Shown here: one piece after another, positions 41,083 to 50,404 of the stretch
Layout: each line of letters starts with the position of its first letter
Numbering within the stretch: the stretch's first letter is position 1
NCBI GenBank assembly: GCA_964400875.1
Contig: CAYNWK010000004.1
Location: 28,698-92,697, forward strand
From: CAYNWK01 sp964400875
GTDB lineage: Bacteria > Chloroflexota > Anaerolineae > Anaerolineales > UBA4823
Direction: 5' to 3'
DNA: 64,000 nt
Notes under the pieces: generated by a model
The model's input: the letters and a program-made list of their open reading frames with translations, nothing else
The model's database searches: none
What the model was told of the DNA's origin: nothing
Position numbers and translations under genes: made by a program

Positions 41083-42348
41083 TTGATCAATAGAATTGCA
41101 GGTTGGATGGGAGTCAACCGCGTGGTGATGGCGCTGTCTATCGCCCGCCTGGGTGACGCCGTCGGAAACAGCATCCTGTTCATCGTCATCCCGCTGTACG
41201 TCGCCGAGCTTCCGGCTCCCTGGCTGCCTTTTCCAGAATCAGTCCGGGTAGGCATTTTAATTTCATTGTATGGGCTGGTTACTGCACTGTTCCAACCTGT
41301 GATGGGGGCATTGAGCGACCGCCTGGAGCGCAGAAAGCCGATCATCCTGGTGGGTCTGGCCGTCATGGGCGCCAGCACATTAGGATTTGTCCTGGCCTCG
41401 CGTTACACGGATCTGCTGATCTTGCGATCGCTGCAGGGACTGGGCGTTGCGCTGACGATCCCGGCTGCCATGGCGTTGATGGCCGTGGCTACGGAGAAAA
41501 ACACCCGGGGCGGCTCCATGGGCGTTTACAGCACTATGCGCATGGTTGGTTTTGCGACGGGACCCTTGATCGGGGGCTTTTTGCAAGACAGGTACGGTTT
41601 CAACGCGGCTTTTTACGTGGGCGCCGCTTTCATCTTGGTCGGTATTATTACGGTTCAAATTTGGGTCCACGACCAGCCGATCCCCGTGCAGGATCAAGAA
41701 AGTCCCAGGCGCGAATTCCGTATCCTGGATCGGAGTGTGCTCAGCGTTGGCCTCGTCGGTATGGGGATCGCGACGCTGATCATGGCCAGTGATTTTTCAA
41801 TGATCTCTGCCCTGGAGAACCAGTTTAACGTGCTGCTCAACCAGACTGCCCTGGGATTCGGGATCGCGTTCAGCGCGCTGATGGTCAGCCGTTTGATCTT
41901 TCAGGTTCCCCTGGGGCGGTTATCCGACCGCATTGGCCGTAAGCCCCTGGTGATCGCCGGGCTCATTCTCATGGCTCCGGCCACTGCCCTCTTGGGATAC
42001 ATCAGCACAACTTTCCAGTTCACCGGGCTGCGCGTCCTCCAGGGGGTGGCTTCAGCGGCCATCGCTGCGCCGGCTTTCGCGTTGGCGGCAGATCTGTCCT
42101 CATCAGGGGGCGAAGGCCGGCAGATGAGCCTGATCACCACCGGTTTTAGCCTGGGCATCGCTCTGGGACCGCTGATGGCCGGGGTGCTGGCAGTGGTTAA
42201 TTTCGGACTACCCTTTTTAATCGGCGGCGCATCGTCTCTGCTAGGAGCATGGATCGTTTACCATTTTGTTCCGGAAACCGTTCGATCCCGTGCCGATCAA
42301 GCCAGCCAGAAAAAAGAACAGGCTACTGTGCCGACTGGCGATGATTAG
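41083..42348 (+). CDS. Major facilitator superfamily exporter
   Basis: 421 residues, twelve hydrophobic helices. Motif A between helices 2 and 3 is GALSDRLERRKPII; motif A' in the second half is GRLSDRIGRKPLVI. An arginine in LQGLGVALTIPAAMALM marks the helix-4 region. This matches MFS drug-resistance (DHA1) exporters; the substrate is not identifiable. TTG 41083 follows AGGAAGGA at 9 bases; ATG 41107 is an alternative. A hairpin follows at 42365. Confidence 0.85.
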   Translation: MINRIAGWMGVNRVVMALSIARLGDAVGNSILFIVIPLYVAELPAPWLPFPESVRVGILISLYGLVTALFQPVMGALSDRLERRKPIILVGLAVMGASTLGFVLASRYTDLLILRSLQGLGVALTIPAAMALMAVATEKNTRGGSMGVYSTMRMVGFATGPLIGGFLQDRYGFNAAFYVGAAFILVGIITVQIWVHDQPIPVQDQESPRREFRILDRSVLSVGLVGMGIATLIMASDFSMISALENQFNVLLNQTALGFGIAFSALMVSRLIFQVPLGRLSDRIGRKPLVIAGLILMAPATALLGYISTTFQFTGLRVLQGVASAAIAAPAFALAADLSSSGGEGRQMSLITTGFSLGIALGPLMAGVLAVVNFGLPFLIGGASSLLGAWIVYHFVPETVRSRADQASQKKEQATVPTGDD

Positions 42349-42364
42349 CGAATGATTGGTTGCC

Positions 42365-42388
42365 TTGGGGCAGATTAGGTCTGCCCAA
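42365..42388 (+). terminator. Hairpin between the MFS and USP genes
   Basis: TTGGG(G)CAGA pairs with TCTGCCCAA, 5-base loop TTAGG; no T tract. Confidence 0.4.
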
Positions 42389-42419
42389 ACGTCACACCAC
42401 CAATTGAAAAGGAGCAAAA

Positions 42420-43268
42420 GTGTCAGAACAGCCCAAATATTCCGATACTATTCTGGCGGCGATCGATGGCTCGGCGGCTTCCAAGGCCGCTGCTGAGAGC
42501 GCAATAGAAATCGCCCGAATCGACGGCATGAAGATCAGCGGCCTTTACGTGGTGGATGAAGTGCTCATCTTAGATCGTTATACCAACTACAAGGCCGAAC
42601 TGGTTGTGGATATCGAACCACCAAATGGTCAAATCGTTGAAGCGTTTGAAGAGCAGGGAGCCCGGGCGATTGAATGGCTCGAGCATCGGTGTCGAGATGC
42701 AGGCGTGCCGGTTACCACCGAACTGCTCTTTGGCGGGGTAGCGGAATTAATTGTGGATAAAGCCAAGCATGCGGGAATGTTGGCTCTGGGACGACGGGGC
42801 CATCGGCATGCTAACGATTCCGATCACCTCGGAAGCATGTTCCGTCATGCCGCTCACCATACCACGGCGCCGCTGCTGGTTGGCGGCGAGGCGCCCAGGA
42901 CGCTCGATCATCTGATGCTGGCTTACGACGGGAGCGAAAAAGCCCGGCGCGCCCTGGACTGGGTTGCCCGGCTCCAGCGCGAATCCGGCAGTAAGGTCAG
43001 CGTCGTGAGCGTGACCCGCGACCTGTACGCCTTCGAAGCGTGGATCGAGGCGATGCGAATGGAAATTGAACGCAGCAGCCTGGTTGATTTCAAATTCGAA
43101 GGTCGGGAAGGAGAGCCAGCCGAGGAGATCGTCGCCGCAGCAGCAGAAGACCAGGCCGATTTGATCGTGGCAGGGCGATACCAGCATTCTGAGTTCGTCG
43201 ATTGGTTTACCGGCAGTACGCTGGATCGGATCCTGCGTGAGACTCCCATCGCGGTACTTGCTGCATGA
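42420..43268 (+). CDS. Tandem universal stress protein
   Basis: 282 residues, two USP domains (about 8-155 and 160-282). The first has TILAAIDGSAASKAAAESA with a GRRGH loop near residue 120. The second begins LMLAYDGSEKARRALDWV and ends with ADLIVAGRYQHSEFVDWFTGSTLDRIL, where G-x-STLDRIL matches the ATP-binding end of UspA. GTG 42420 follows AAAAGGAG. Role in stress adaptation is known for the family; ligand and target here are unknown. A degenerate palindromic repeat follows its stop. Confidence 0.88.
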   Translation: MSEQPKYSDTILAAIDGSAASKAAAESAIEIARIDGMKISGLYVVDEVLILDRYTNYKAELVVDIEPPNGQIVEAFEEQGARAIEWLEHRCRDAGVPVTTELLFGGVAELIVDKAKHAGMLALGRRGHRHANDSDHLGSMFRHAAHHTTAPLLVGGEAPRTLDHLMLAYDGSEKARRALDWVARLQRESGSKVSVVSVTRDLYAFEAWIEAMRMEIERSSLVDFKFEGREGEPAEEIVAAAAEDQADLIVAGRYQHSEFVDWFTGSTLDRILRETPIAVLAA

Positions 43269-43274
43269 ACTTTA

Positions 43275-43335
43275 GGAACTACGCACTCGGGTGAGTAAGG
43301 GGGGTGGGTGGGCGAAGCCTGCCCAAACACTCCCT
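43275..43335. repeat. Degenerate palindromic repeat (43.3 kb)
   Basis: GGAACTACGCACTC at the left, then a hairpin core with GGGTGGGC and GCCTGCCCAAACACTCC. Seven bases after the USP stop; likely acts as its terminator. Confidence 0.6.
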
Positions 43336-43380
43336 AATTTATCCATGTGCTAAGCAATTCATCGAAAGGACGTCAAGAGA

Positions 43381-45078
43381 GTGAAGAGACAAACAAGATT
43401 GATCCTGGACACGCTGCTTCTCGGCGTTGTCGGGGCGTTGAGCGCCCAGCTGTTTACCTGGATGCTGCATATCGCGGCTTCTGCTTTCCTGGTGCATATC
43501 GCGGGATACCAACCCCCGGGGTTGCCGGAGGAAGGCGGTGTGCTCATGCAGGTTATTGGGTCGCATGGATTGTGGCTGGTGCCCATCGTGACAACCCTGG
43601 GTGGTTTGATCTCCGGAATTATCGTTTTTAGCTTAGCGCCTGAAGCCGAGGGGCATGGTACCGATACCGCGGTGAAGGCATTTCACCAGGCAGGGGGATT
43701 TATTCGCGCCCGCGTCCCGCCTATCAAGATGTTGGCGTCTGCAATCACCATCGGTTCAGGAGGCGCAGCAGGCCGTGAGGGCCCCATCGCACTGATCAGC
43801 GCCGGCGTGGGCTCCCTGTATGCAACCATAACCGATCGCCCGGATGAGGAGCGGCGCCTGTTGCTGCTGGTTGGGGCGGCTGCCGGTCTTTCCGCTATCT
43901 TCCGTTCGCCGATTGGCACTGCGTTCTTCGTCATCGAAGTATTATACAGCGGGATGGAATTTGACGTCAGCGCCCTGCTCTTTACCATGCTCGGCTCGGT
44001 GACCGCTTACGCCGTCAACGGACTTTTCGTTGGATTTCAGCCGCTCTTTATCGTGCCCCCGGGAGTCGCTCAACCCGAAGCTGCTGATTATCTGTGGTTT
44101 GCCGGACTCGGGATAGCCTCCGGAATCGTTGCCACCCTCTTGCCGATAGCCTTTTACGGGATCCGCGATGCGTTCCACAAAATACCCATTCCCCCACACT
44201 TCAAACCGGCCATCGGCGGCCTGGGCGTAGGCATCCTGGCGCTGGGGCTGCCCCAGATCCTGGGCGGCGGTTATGGCTGGATTCAAGAGGCTATCGATGG
44301 TCGCCTGGCTTTGGGTTTGCTGGTTGCCCTGGTGTTCGCCAAGATCCTCGCCCTGGCCTTAACGATCTCATCGGGCGGGTCAGGCGGCGTCTTCGCTCCC
44401 AGCCTGTTCATTGGGGCCATGCTGGGGGGCGTGATGGCGCAGATCTTTCACCAACCCCCGGCGCCTTTCGTGATCGTGGGTATGGGCGCAGTCTTCGCCG
44501 GCGCGGCGCGAGTTCCTGTCGCCACACTCTTAATGGTGACAGAAATGACCGGCGGGTATGATTTGCTCGTGGCTGCCGGCCTGGCGGTGATGTTGAGCTA
44601 TCTGATCGAGGTAAATTTATCAGCGCGCTTTAAGTACATCAGCCTTTACGAGGCCCAGGTGCCAGGCCGTCCCGATTCTCCGGCGCACCAGGTCGAGCAA
44701 GTGGAAGCCGCCATCCGCCTGCTGGCCGACGAAAATGTCTCCGTGCCAAAAACGGTCAGTCACTTGGACCTGCGCACCTTGTTAGCTTCCGGAATCCCCG
44801 TCGATCTACCCGATAACAAGAATATGCTCATCGGTGTGCTCAAGCAAGACAGTCCTTTTGCCAACAATAAGATAGGAACCACGCCCCTGCATGTGGACCA
44901 CAACGGCATAGAGATCGTAGCCATTTTCAGAGATGGGCATACCTTGCTGCCTCGCCCGGAGGTCGTCCTGGAGCCCGGAGATAAATTGTTGCTGATCACT
45001 TCTCCGCAAGACTGGCATGAGCAGCAAGCAAATTTCGATCCGCTCACGTTTCCGGCGATGAGGAAGCTGAAGGTTTAA
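43381..45078 (+). CDS. ClC-type chloride channel/antiporter with RCK_C-like tail
   Basis: 565 residues. ClC core (about 10-420) with the selectivity motifs SGGAAGREGPIALIS, where Glu133 is the gating glutamate, and SSGGSGGVFAPSLFIGAMLGG. The helix-D motif is APEAEGHGTDTAVKAF. After a spacer, where many ClC proteins have CBS domains, residues about 470-560 resemble an RCK C-terminal (TrkA_C) domain: GTTPLHVDHNGIEIVAIFRDG, then LPRPEVVLEPGDKLLLIT. Such domains sense ligands in K+ transport, so ligand gating is possible. GTG 43381 has only GAGA upstream. The frame remains open for 103 codons beyond the TAA. Confidence 0.88.
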   Translation: MKRQTRLILDTLLLGVVGALSAQLFTWMLHIAASAFLVHIAGYQPPGLPEEGGVLMQVIGSHGLWLVPIVTTLGGLISGIIVFSLAPEAEGHGTDTAVKAFHQAGGFIRARVPPIKMLASAITIGSGGAAGREGPIALISAGVGSLYATITDRPDEERRLLLLVGAAAGLSAIFRSPIGTAFFVIEVLYSGMEFDVSALLFTMLGSVTAYAVNGLFVGFQPLFIVPPGVAQPEAADYLWFAGLGIASGIVATLLPIAFYGIRDAFHKIPIPPHFKPAIGGLGVGILALGLPQILGGGYGWIQEAIDGRLALGLLVALVFAKILALALTISSGGSGGVFAPSLFIGAMLGGVMAQIFHQPPAPFVIVGMGAVFAGAARVPVATLLMVTEMTGGYDLLVAAGLAVMLSYLIEVNLSARFKYISLYEAQVPGRPDSPAHQVEQVEAAIRLLADENVSVPKTVSHLDLRTLLASGIPVDLPDNKNMLIGVLKQDSPFANNKIGTTPLHVDHNGIEIVAIFRDGHTLLPRPEVVLEPGDKLLLITSPQDWHEQQANFDPLTFPAMRKLKV

Positions 45079-45266
45079 GCAGGGCTACAATATTCTATTG
45101 ATCGTTCCATTTTTCGTCTGGCGGGGGAGAACCAGGCGATCACGTACTACGCGGTCGCCGCGGGAGAGCTGATCCGGGCAGCGCGGCCAATCAAGGCTGC
45201 GTTGAAGGAAACGAACGAGTCACGTGAAAACCTGCCGCTGGCGCTGTCCACCGATTTCCGGGTAAC
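45079..45266 (+). other. Open frame directly after the ClC stop
   Basis: The ClC frame continues after its TAA without another stop to 45390. The part before the glucoamylase reads protein-like: RSIFRLAGENQAITYYAVAA, then GELIRAARPIKAALKE. No start codon with a ribosome site is seen and no family is recognised. It may be a remnant of a longer ClC tail or of a lost neighbour; the last third overlaps the convergent glucoamylase and is ignored. Confidence 0.25.
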
Positions 45267-47684
45267 TTATTCCGCCTTTGCCACCGCAATATTAAAATCC
45301 TTACCTTCCCAGCGGTCCTCACCGGGCCAGAAAAAGGTAAAGGTCAACGTTTCCCCGGATGATACCTGGTCCACCGGTAGATCGACGTAGTGAACGCCCA
45401 GGCCGGTATCCGCCGTTTGGGCTTCATGCTGGTTTGCCCAGTTGTCGGCAGTCCAGTGGACTACCGCCGGATTGCGTGTTTCAATGCGCAGGGTTTTCCC
45501 TTGTGGGAGGCTCTGACATTTTTGGTTGAAGCGCCAGACGATCAGGGGAGAACCGGTTTGATTTTCCAGGTAACGCTCAACCGTTTGAGCGGGCATATCA
45601 AAAACTCGGCCGTCGTGCAAGGAACGGCGTAGCTTGACGTACTCGGCATGCGCCCATACCAGGGGCATGGCGGAACCGGAGGGGCGACCGCGGAAAAGCT
45701 CCCGTTCAGGGATGTCTTCCGCATCCCAGATCTGCTCCGGGAGTAAGCAGCCATCATTGGAATAAGCTTCGAGGGCTTGCATCAGGCGCAGAGCTGCTTC
45801 CTTCCGGCCGGCTGCCAGTTCATAGTGAGCCCGTTCTCCGGTCAGCAGAGGCCATGCCCGGCCGATGCCGGTGCCATCGAAAGGGCTGCCGTCCTCGTGT
45901 TCTCCATAGCCGTCCTGGTTGTAACGGTGCCAGGCCGCACCATTGGGCGTGTCAACTTTTAACATTTCATCGATCACTTTGATGGTGTCGAGGATGCGCG
46001 GGTCATCAGGGGAGCGCAAGCCAAAGCGCACCAGCGCCAGCGCGTCAGGGCTTACGAGGTAGCTGGCCGGTTCTTGATTCTCCCCCGGGGGGCGATTTTT
46101 GATCGGCACGAAGCCCTGGTTAACCGAACCGGCCTCGGCCTGCTCCGGAGGCGCAATCCGTACGTAGTATCCATCCACACCGACCTGGTTCGCCAGGTCT
46201 GTGCCGCTCACGTAGACCCAACGCTCGATGCTGGCATTCCAGGCGTCCGCCGTCTCGCGTAGATACTTTGCCGTCTCGGGCTCCTGGTTGATTTCGGCCA
46301 TCTCCGCTGCAGCCAGCAGCGCGGCAATCTCGACCGCCAGGGTGAACGGCGAATAACCGGGATCTTCTTCCCAGCGGTCTTGCTGGGTAACGGGCCCGTT
46401 CTGGACGATGAAAGCGGCCGCTTTGCGCGCCATCGGCCAAAAGCGGCTGAACCCATGCCCGCTCAGAACTTGCTCCTGGCGGGCCAGATCGATCAGGAGG
46501 ATCGGGAAGGCGGTTTCATCCATCTGGATGCCGCTCCAGTACGTCCTGCCGTCCAGCCACATGTTCTGCGGCCAATGTCCATCCGCTTCCTGGGTGACTT
46601 GCAGGTATTCCAAAACCCGGCGGGCGTCATCTTTGGCGCCGGCGGCCAGCAGCCCCCCGGCGGACTCGGCCAGATCGCGCGGCCATACCAGATGGTAACC
46701 GCCCAGGTCATCATCTCCCTTGGCAAAGCCCCAGGGGATCGAAAGGCTGGCAATCAGGCCTCCGGGGAAGCGTTTGGCTTCGTGGATGCGTAAAACCGCC
46801 GCGCTAACCGGGTAGATGCCCGGCTTTGCCTCTCCGGCGCCTTTTACTTCGAGAGGCAGGATCTTCTTCTGCCAGTTCCGCCACGCGCGCAGGTAAGCAG
46901 CGCGAGCAGCCTTAAATCCGTGCAGCAGACTCGCCAGAACGCGCTGACCGGCCTCTGCCGGGTTCAACCCGAAACCCAGCGCCAGGAGGAAATCTCCTCC
47001 AGAGGTTTGCAGGTCCACCTCGCCGGTGAGGGCGACATTGCCGTTTTCCGCATGCTCATAAAGCCAGGTCATTTGTTTGTGCTGCCGGAGATCTTGCCAG
47101 CCGTCCGACGCACCCGCAAATCCCGCCGAACGATTTAACCAGGGTGCTGAGCTGGCCAGCGCCAGGGAGACGCCGTCCCGCTCAGCGAAAAGCATCGGCA
47201 CACCCTTGTAAGCGCCGATCCAAGCCGTATTATCCGTCCCCTGATCCCCCAGATGGGGAGCCAGAAGGACGTAGAGGTGATAATCACCCAGCTCGCCCTG
47301 CAGGGCTTCAAAATGTGTGCGCTGGAGGACCACGTCTCGCTGCGGGTCAGTAAGCACTTCCTTTGTGATCCGATAGCGCCCTTCCTTGCAGGTGTTGGTC
47401 AACCGGAAAGCTGGCACGCCTTGCGCGAGATATTCGATCTTTTGTTCGGTATGACGTTTTTCTTCTGAAAAGAAATCTTCCCCATCGGTGACGATCATGC
47501 CCATATCGCGGGTGCAAGCCTGGTCGAGGCGCGGGTAGTAGACCTCATCGAAAATACCATGGCTCAGGGTAAACCAAACTCGGCTGGTCAAGTTAAGAGA
47601 GGTGCCTACGCCTGACTTCGCGCTCGAAGTCCAGCGCGGCGGGATTCCGGGCTGCCCGGGGGCCTGCTTTTGAGTTTCGGTCAT
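45267..47684 (-). CDS. GH15 glucoamylase (glucan 1,4-alpha-glucosidase)
   Basis: 805 residues without signal peptide, so cytoplasmic. The N-terminal beta-sandwich (about 1-270) with SSAKSGVGTSLNLTSRVWFTLS and GIFDEVYYPRLDQACTRDMG is that of prokaryotic glucoamylases. The (alpha/alpha)6 barrel (about 290-680) contains GGYHLVWPRDLAESAGG, the catalytic acid region DRWEEDPGYSPFTLAVEIAALL and the catalytic base region LPEQIWDAEDIPE. A C-terminal beta domain (about 710-805) follows. It releases glucose from maltooligosaccharides or glycogen. It starts 3 bases after the glucose dehydrogenase stop, so its product probably goes straight to that enzyme. Confidence 0.93.
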   Translation of the reverse strand: MTETQKQAPGQPGIPPRWTSSAKSGVGTSLNLTSRVWFTLSHGIFDEVYYPRLDQACTRDMGMIVTDGEDFFSEEKRHTEQKIEYLAQGVPAFRLTNTCKEGRYRITKEVLTDPQRDVVLQRTHFEALQGELGDYHLYVLLAPHLGDQGTDNTAWIGAYKGVPMLFAERDGVSLALASSAPWLNRSAGFAGASDGWQDLRQHKQMTWLYEHAENGNVALTGEVDLQTSGGDFLLALGFGLNPAEAGQRVLASLLHGFKAARAAYLRAWRNWQKKILPLEVKGAGEAKPGIYPVSAAVLRIHEAKRFPGGLIASLSIPWGFAKGDDDLGGYHLVWPRDLAESAGGLLAAGAKDDARRVLEYLQVTQEADGHWPQNMWLDGRTYWSGIQMDETAFPILLIDLARQEQVLSGHGFSRFWPMARKAAAFIVQNGPVTQQDRWEEDPGYSPFTLAVEIAALLAAAEMAEINQEPETAKYLRETADAWNASIERWVYVSGTDLANQVGVDGYYVRIAPPEQAEAGSVNQGFVPIKNRPPGENQEPASYLVSPDALALVRFGLRSPDDPRILDTIKVIDEMLKVDTPNGAAWHRYNQDGYGEHEDGSPFDGTGIGRAWPLLTGERAHYELAAGRKEAALRLMQALEAYSNDGCLLPEQIWDAEDIPERELFRGRPSGSAMPLVWAHAEYVKLRRSLHDGRVFDMPAQTVERYLENQTGSPLIVWRFNQKCQSLPQGKTLRIETRNPAVVHWTADNWANQHEAQTADTGLGVHYVDLPVDQVSSGETLTFTFFWPGEDRWEGKDFNIAVAKAE

Positions 47685-47687
47685 TGC

Positions 47688-48794
47688 TTACTTACCCCAT
47701 TCGATTACGGTCTTGATTTCGTCTGCAGGATGCTCTTCCAGCGCGGATTGGAAATCCGCGTAGTTATGATGGTGGGTGATGAGCTGGGCAACGTGATCGG
47801 CCCAACGCAGCTGGGCGCGGCGCAAATCGTCCACGGCCAGTTGGAAGTGGCCTCGGGCGGCATTGACGCTTCCCAAAAGAGCCTGGTTGTTCAATACCAG
47901 CTGGCGGATGAGCGGCGCTCCAGAGATCTCTAAGAGGCGATCACCAGCGGGGATGCCTGTGAGCACATATACACCGTCCGGGGCGAGGGCGTCCAACAAG
48001 TTGAACTCCAGTTTGGCCACCCCCGTTGACTCGAAGATCAATTCCATCGGTCCGATCTGCTCGTCAACCTGATCGGCGTGGACCTGGCGACCATCCACGT
48101 ATTGCCCGCCGATTGCCGCCAGCCATCTCGGCCGCGCAGAGCCAGGGTCAACGATATCCAACCCGTAAACCTCCGAGCCGCGCAAGCGTAGGGCCATGGC
48201 TGCCAACAAACCGATCGGCCCTAACCCGGCAACCAGGCACCGGCGACCGTGTAGCCAGTCTGGTGTGGCGGCTGCGTCCGGCAAGCGGGCAAATTGCAAA
48301 CGAACGGCTTCATCGATGGCTTTCTCAGCCACCGAGAGCGGTTCGCTCAAGACACCGATATCCGCCAGCTCCTCGGGGACTTTGACCAGGTACTGCTCTT
48401 GATCAACGACAATCTCCGACTGGTAGCCGTCTAAGCCCCAGATGCCGCGCTCGCGGTACTCGCCAGTCCGGCACATATCCGGACGGTTCATCTTGCAAGG
48501 CAGGCACCGGCCGCAGCCCCGGCGGACGGTGAAGACTGCGTAATCCCCAGGCTGCACACGTTGGACGGAGTCGCCGGCTTCCACGACCTGACCGAACATC
48601 TCATGGCCGATCACCAGGTCTTCGCTGTTCTCGGGCGCTTTAGCCCGCCCGCCGCGCGCTTCTTCCCGATCGGTGCCGCAGATCCCCACACGCAGGATAC
48701 GCACTTTGACTTCGTCAGGCGCGGTGACGGAAGGTTCCTTACGATCCGTCAGGTAGGCTTTTTCACTTCCGGGAATAATTGCAATGGCTTTCAC
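47688..48794 (-). CDS. Zinc-dependent glucose dehydrogenase-like MDR
   Basis: 368 residues, medium-chain dehydrogenase. Catalytic zinc ligands Cys39, His64 and Glu65 (VIGHEMFGQV); structural zinc by Cys94, 97, 100 and 108. Coenzyme loop GLGPIGLLAAMALRLRG. The N-terminal KAIAIIPG and the late NNQALLGSVNAARGHFQLAV are typical of the glucose 1-dehydrogenases of Sulfolobus and halophilic archaea, which feed non-phosphorylated or semi-phosphorylated Entner-Doudoroff routes. With glucoamylase next to it, glucose is the likely substrate. Overlaps the upstream nitroreductase stop by 4 bases, completing a coupled three-gene operon. Confidence 0.88.
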   Translation of the reverse strand: MKAIAIIPGSEKAYLTDRKEPSVTAPDEVKVRILRVGICGTDREEARGGRAKAPENSEDLVIGHEMFGQVVEAGDSVQRVQPGDYAVFTVRRGCGRCLPCKMNRPDMCRTGEYRERGIWGLDGYQSEIVVDQEQYLVKVPEELADIGVLSEPLSVAEKAIDEAVRLQFARLPDAAATPDWLHGRRCLVAGLGPIGLLAAMALRLRGSEVYGLDIVDPGSARPRWLAAIGGQYVDGRQVHADQVDEQIGPMELIFESTGVAKLEFNLLDALAPDGVYVLTGIPAGDRLLEISGAPLIRQLVLNNQALLGSVNAARGHFQLAVDDLRRAQLRWADHVAQLITHHHNYADFQSALEEHPADEIKTVIEWGK

Positions 48795-49300
48795 TGTTGT
48801 TCCTTTAATTCACGGTCAATCGGTTTCAAGGCAAGCACGTGAATAAATTGACCCAATGCATGGGTATCGGCTTCGGTTCCATCCAGGCGGTAGCCCATAA
48901 AGTGAACCAGCTCTCGAAAAGCGGTCGCGTGCTGGTGGGAATACTTGACCAGCTCCTCACCGGCCTCTTCCGGAGACAGTTCTTCAGCGACAGCATGGGT
49001 ATGATCACCCGCCGAGCGCACTTCGACGTGCGGGTTGGCCAGCACGTTCCGATACCAGTCTGATCGATCCCCAAACCCGACCGCTATGTAGTACGTTCCC
49101 GAAGCGGGGTCATAGCGGACGACCTCCAGCACCGTGTGCCTGGTCAGTCCCGATTTCCGACCGGTGTGGGTGAGCTCTAAAATACGACGGCCTAAAAACC
49201 GTCCCAAACCCAGCCGGTAAAGCCAGATGGGCAGGCGGAAGGCCAGCCGAGCAAGGCCGATGGGAGGGTTGATTTCCTTGATTTTTTCAGGCACGCTCAT
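48791..49300 (-). CDS. Deazaflavin-dependent nitroreductase-family protein
   Basis: 169 residues, split-barrel fold of the Ddn/F420-dependent family: RRILELTHTGRKSGLTRHTVLEVVRYD and WYRNVLANPHVEVRSAG are the core motifs. Family members reduce diverse substrates with coenzyme F420, or are of unknown activity. First gene of the operon with glucose dehydrogenase and glucoamylase, an unusual association. The substrate and whether this organism makes F420 cannot be told here. ATG 49300 follows CTCAAGGAGGATGAGC. Confidence 0.88.
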   Translation of the reverse strand: MSVPEKIKEINPPIGLARLAFRLPIWLYRLGLGRFLGRRILELTHTGRKSGLTRHTVLEVVRYDPASGTYYIAVGFGDRSDWYRNVLANPHVEVRSAGDHTHAVAEELSPEEAGEELVKYSHQHATAFRELVHFMGYRLDGTEADTHALGQFIHVLALKPIDRELKEQQ

Positions 49301-49710
49301 CCTCCTTGAGATTATCGTTGAACATGAGCTCGTTACGAAAGAGATGATACTCGGGGACCCATGTTGATTTTGCCACCGGTAGGTTGAAAAAAACCTTAAG
49401 TGTGGCTTGAGGCCAGCTTATCCATAGCTTAACCTAATTTTTCTTGTATAAAGCGGGGCGAGCGAAGGTTTTAAAAATCCTTAATACCTCGATTAGTTCT
49501 TGCTAAGGATTTATCAATGGATGAATGCTAATATCACTCTGGCTTGGCGGAGAATAGAAGAGATAAACGGTGAAATCCCTGCTAACCCGAGAGATGGGAA
49601 TACTTGCAGTACTTAACCTGGAGGCCTATAATTGCGACATCTGGTAAGTTAATTATTTCACGAAATTGGGGAAAGCTATACATCAAACTCGCATTCGTTG
49701 AGAGGAAAAG
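49301..49710. other. Divergent intergenic region
   Basis: 410 bases between the nitroreductase operon (leftward) and the heme-binding gene (rightward). AT-rich in 49380-49520. It should hold both promoters. I see no clear paired -35/-10 boxes, no terminator and no gene. Confidence 0.45.
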
Positions 49711-50193
49711 ATGATCAAAAAAATTATTGGGATCGTGATCTTGGCCGGCCTGGCGTTGTTCGTTGTGATCCAGTTGATCCCCTTTGGGGTTAATCACGAT
49801 AACCCTCCGGTGGTCCAGGATACGCCCTGGGGATCGCCCGAAGCGGAAGCGATCGCCCGGCGTTCCTGCTATGACTGCCACAGCAACGAGACCACCTGGC
49901 CCTGGTACAGCAAAGTGGCGCCGATGTCCTGGCTGGCTCAGAATGACATTCGTGAGGGCCGAAGGGCATTGAATTTCTCCACCTGGGGGCAGGGCGAATT
50001 CGAAACGGGAGAGATAGCAGGAGTCATACGCCAAGGTTCGATGCCGCCCTTGCAGTACACTCTGCTTCACCCAACAGCAAAACTATCCGCTTTGGAAAAA
50101 GAAACGCTGATCCAGGGGCTGCCCGGCTCCACCGGCGGATTCAAAGAAAACGAGGGCAACGAGGGGAAAGAAGGAGGCGAGGGCGGAGGATGA
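49711..50193 (+). CDS. Heme-binding domain protein (Haem_bd type)
   Basis: 160 residues. An uncleaved N-terminal membrane helix (about 4-23) anchors a domain with a c-type heme motif RRSCYDCHSNETTWPWYS (Cys53, Cys56, His57) and PMSWLAQNDIREGRRALNFS, the characteristic Haem_bd pattern. A low-complexity tail of Glu, Gly and Lys (about 145-160) ends it. Probably an electron carrier or heme sensor on the outer side of the membrane. ATG 49711 after GAGAGGAAA. Confidence 0.85.
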   Translation: MIKKIIGIVILAGLALFVVIQLIPFGVNHDNPPVVQDTPWGSPEAEAIARRSCYDCHSNETTWPWYSKVAPMSWLAQNDIREGRRALNFSTWGQGEFETGEIAGVIRQGSMPPLQYTLLHPTAKLSALEKETLIQGLPGSTGGFKENEGNEGKEGGEGGG

Positions 50194-50261
50194 GAGCTTT
50201 GAGAAACTAAGCTTGGTGAGAGTTAATTTTCTCGAGATCTACTCTGATCTGCCAGCATCAA

Positions 50262-50294
50262 ACAGACGCCGCGTTCCAGCTGCGCGGCGTCTGT
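50262..50294 (+). terminator. Hairpin after the heme-binding gene
   Basis: 12-bp perfect arms ACAGACGCCGCG and CGCGGCGTCTGT with a 9-base loop; no T tract. Confidence 0.5.
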
Positions 50295-50355
50295 GTATGC
50301 GCGCTCACTCCCAACTTACTGGAGGGCTAAGGCAGCCCAGCGTACAGACCTGCTC

Positions 50356-50380
50356 TTTCTTCCCTCAAGTACATAAGTCC
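50356..50380 (-). repeat. Partial repeat element just before the CHAT-SIR2 gene
   Basis: On the minus strand it reads GGACTTATGTACTTGAGGGA and on to AGAAA, matching the left part of the elements at 15838 and 19386. Its tip points toward the CHAT-SIR2 promoter. The inverted far end was not found. Confidence 0.65.
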
Positions 50381-50404
50381 TAATATAATTGGACAAGTTT
50401 GATA

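Noticed and set aside
49301..49710. Riboswitch in the 410-bp divergent region
   Set aside because: No conserved riboswitch core could be recognised; a covariance-model search would be needed.
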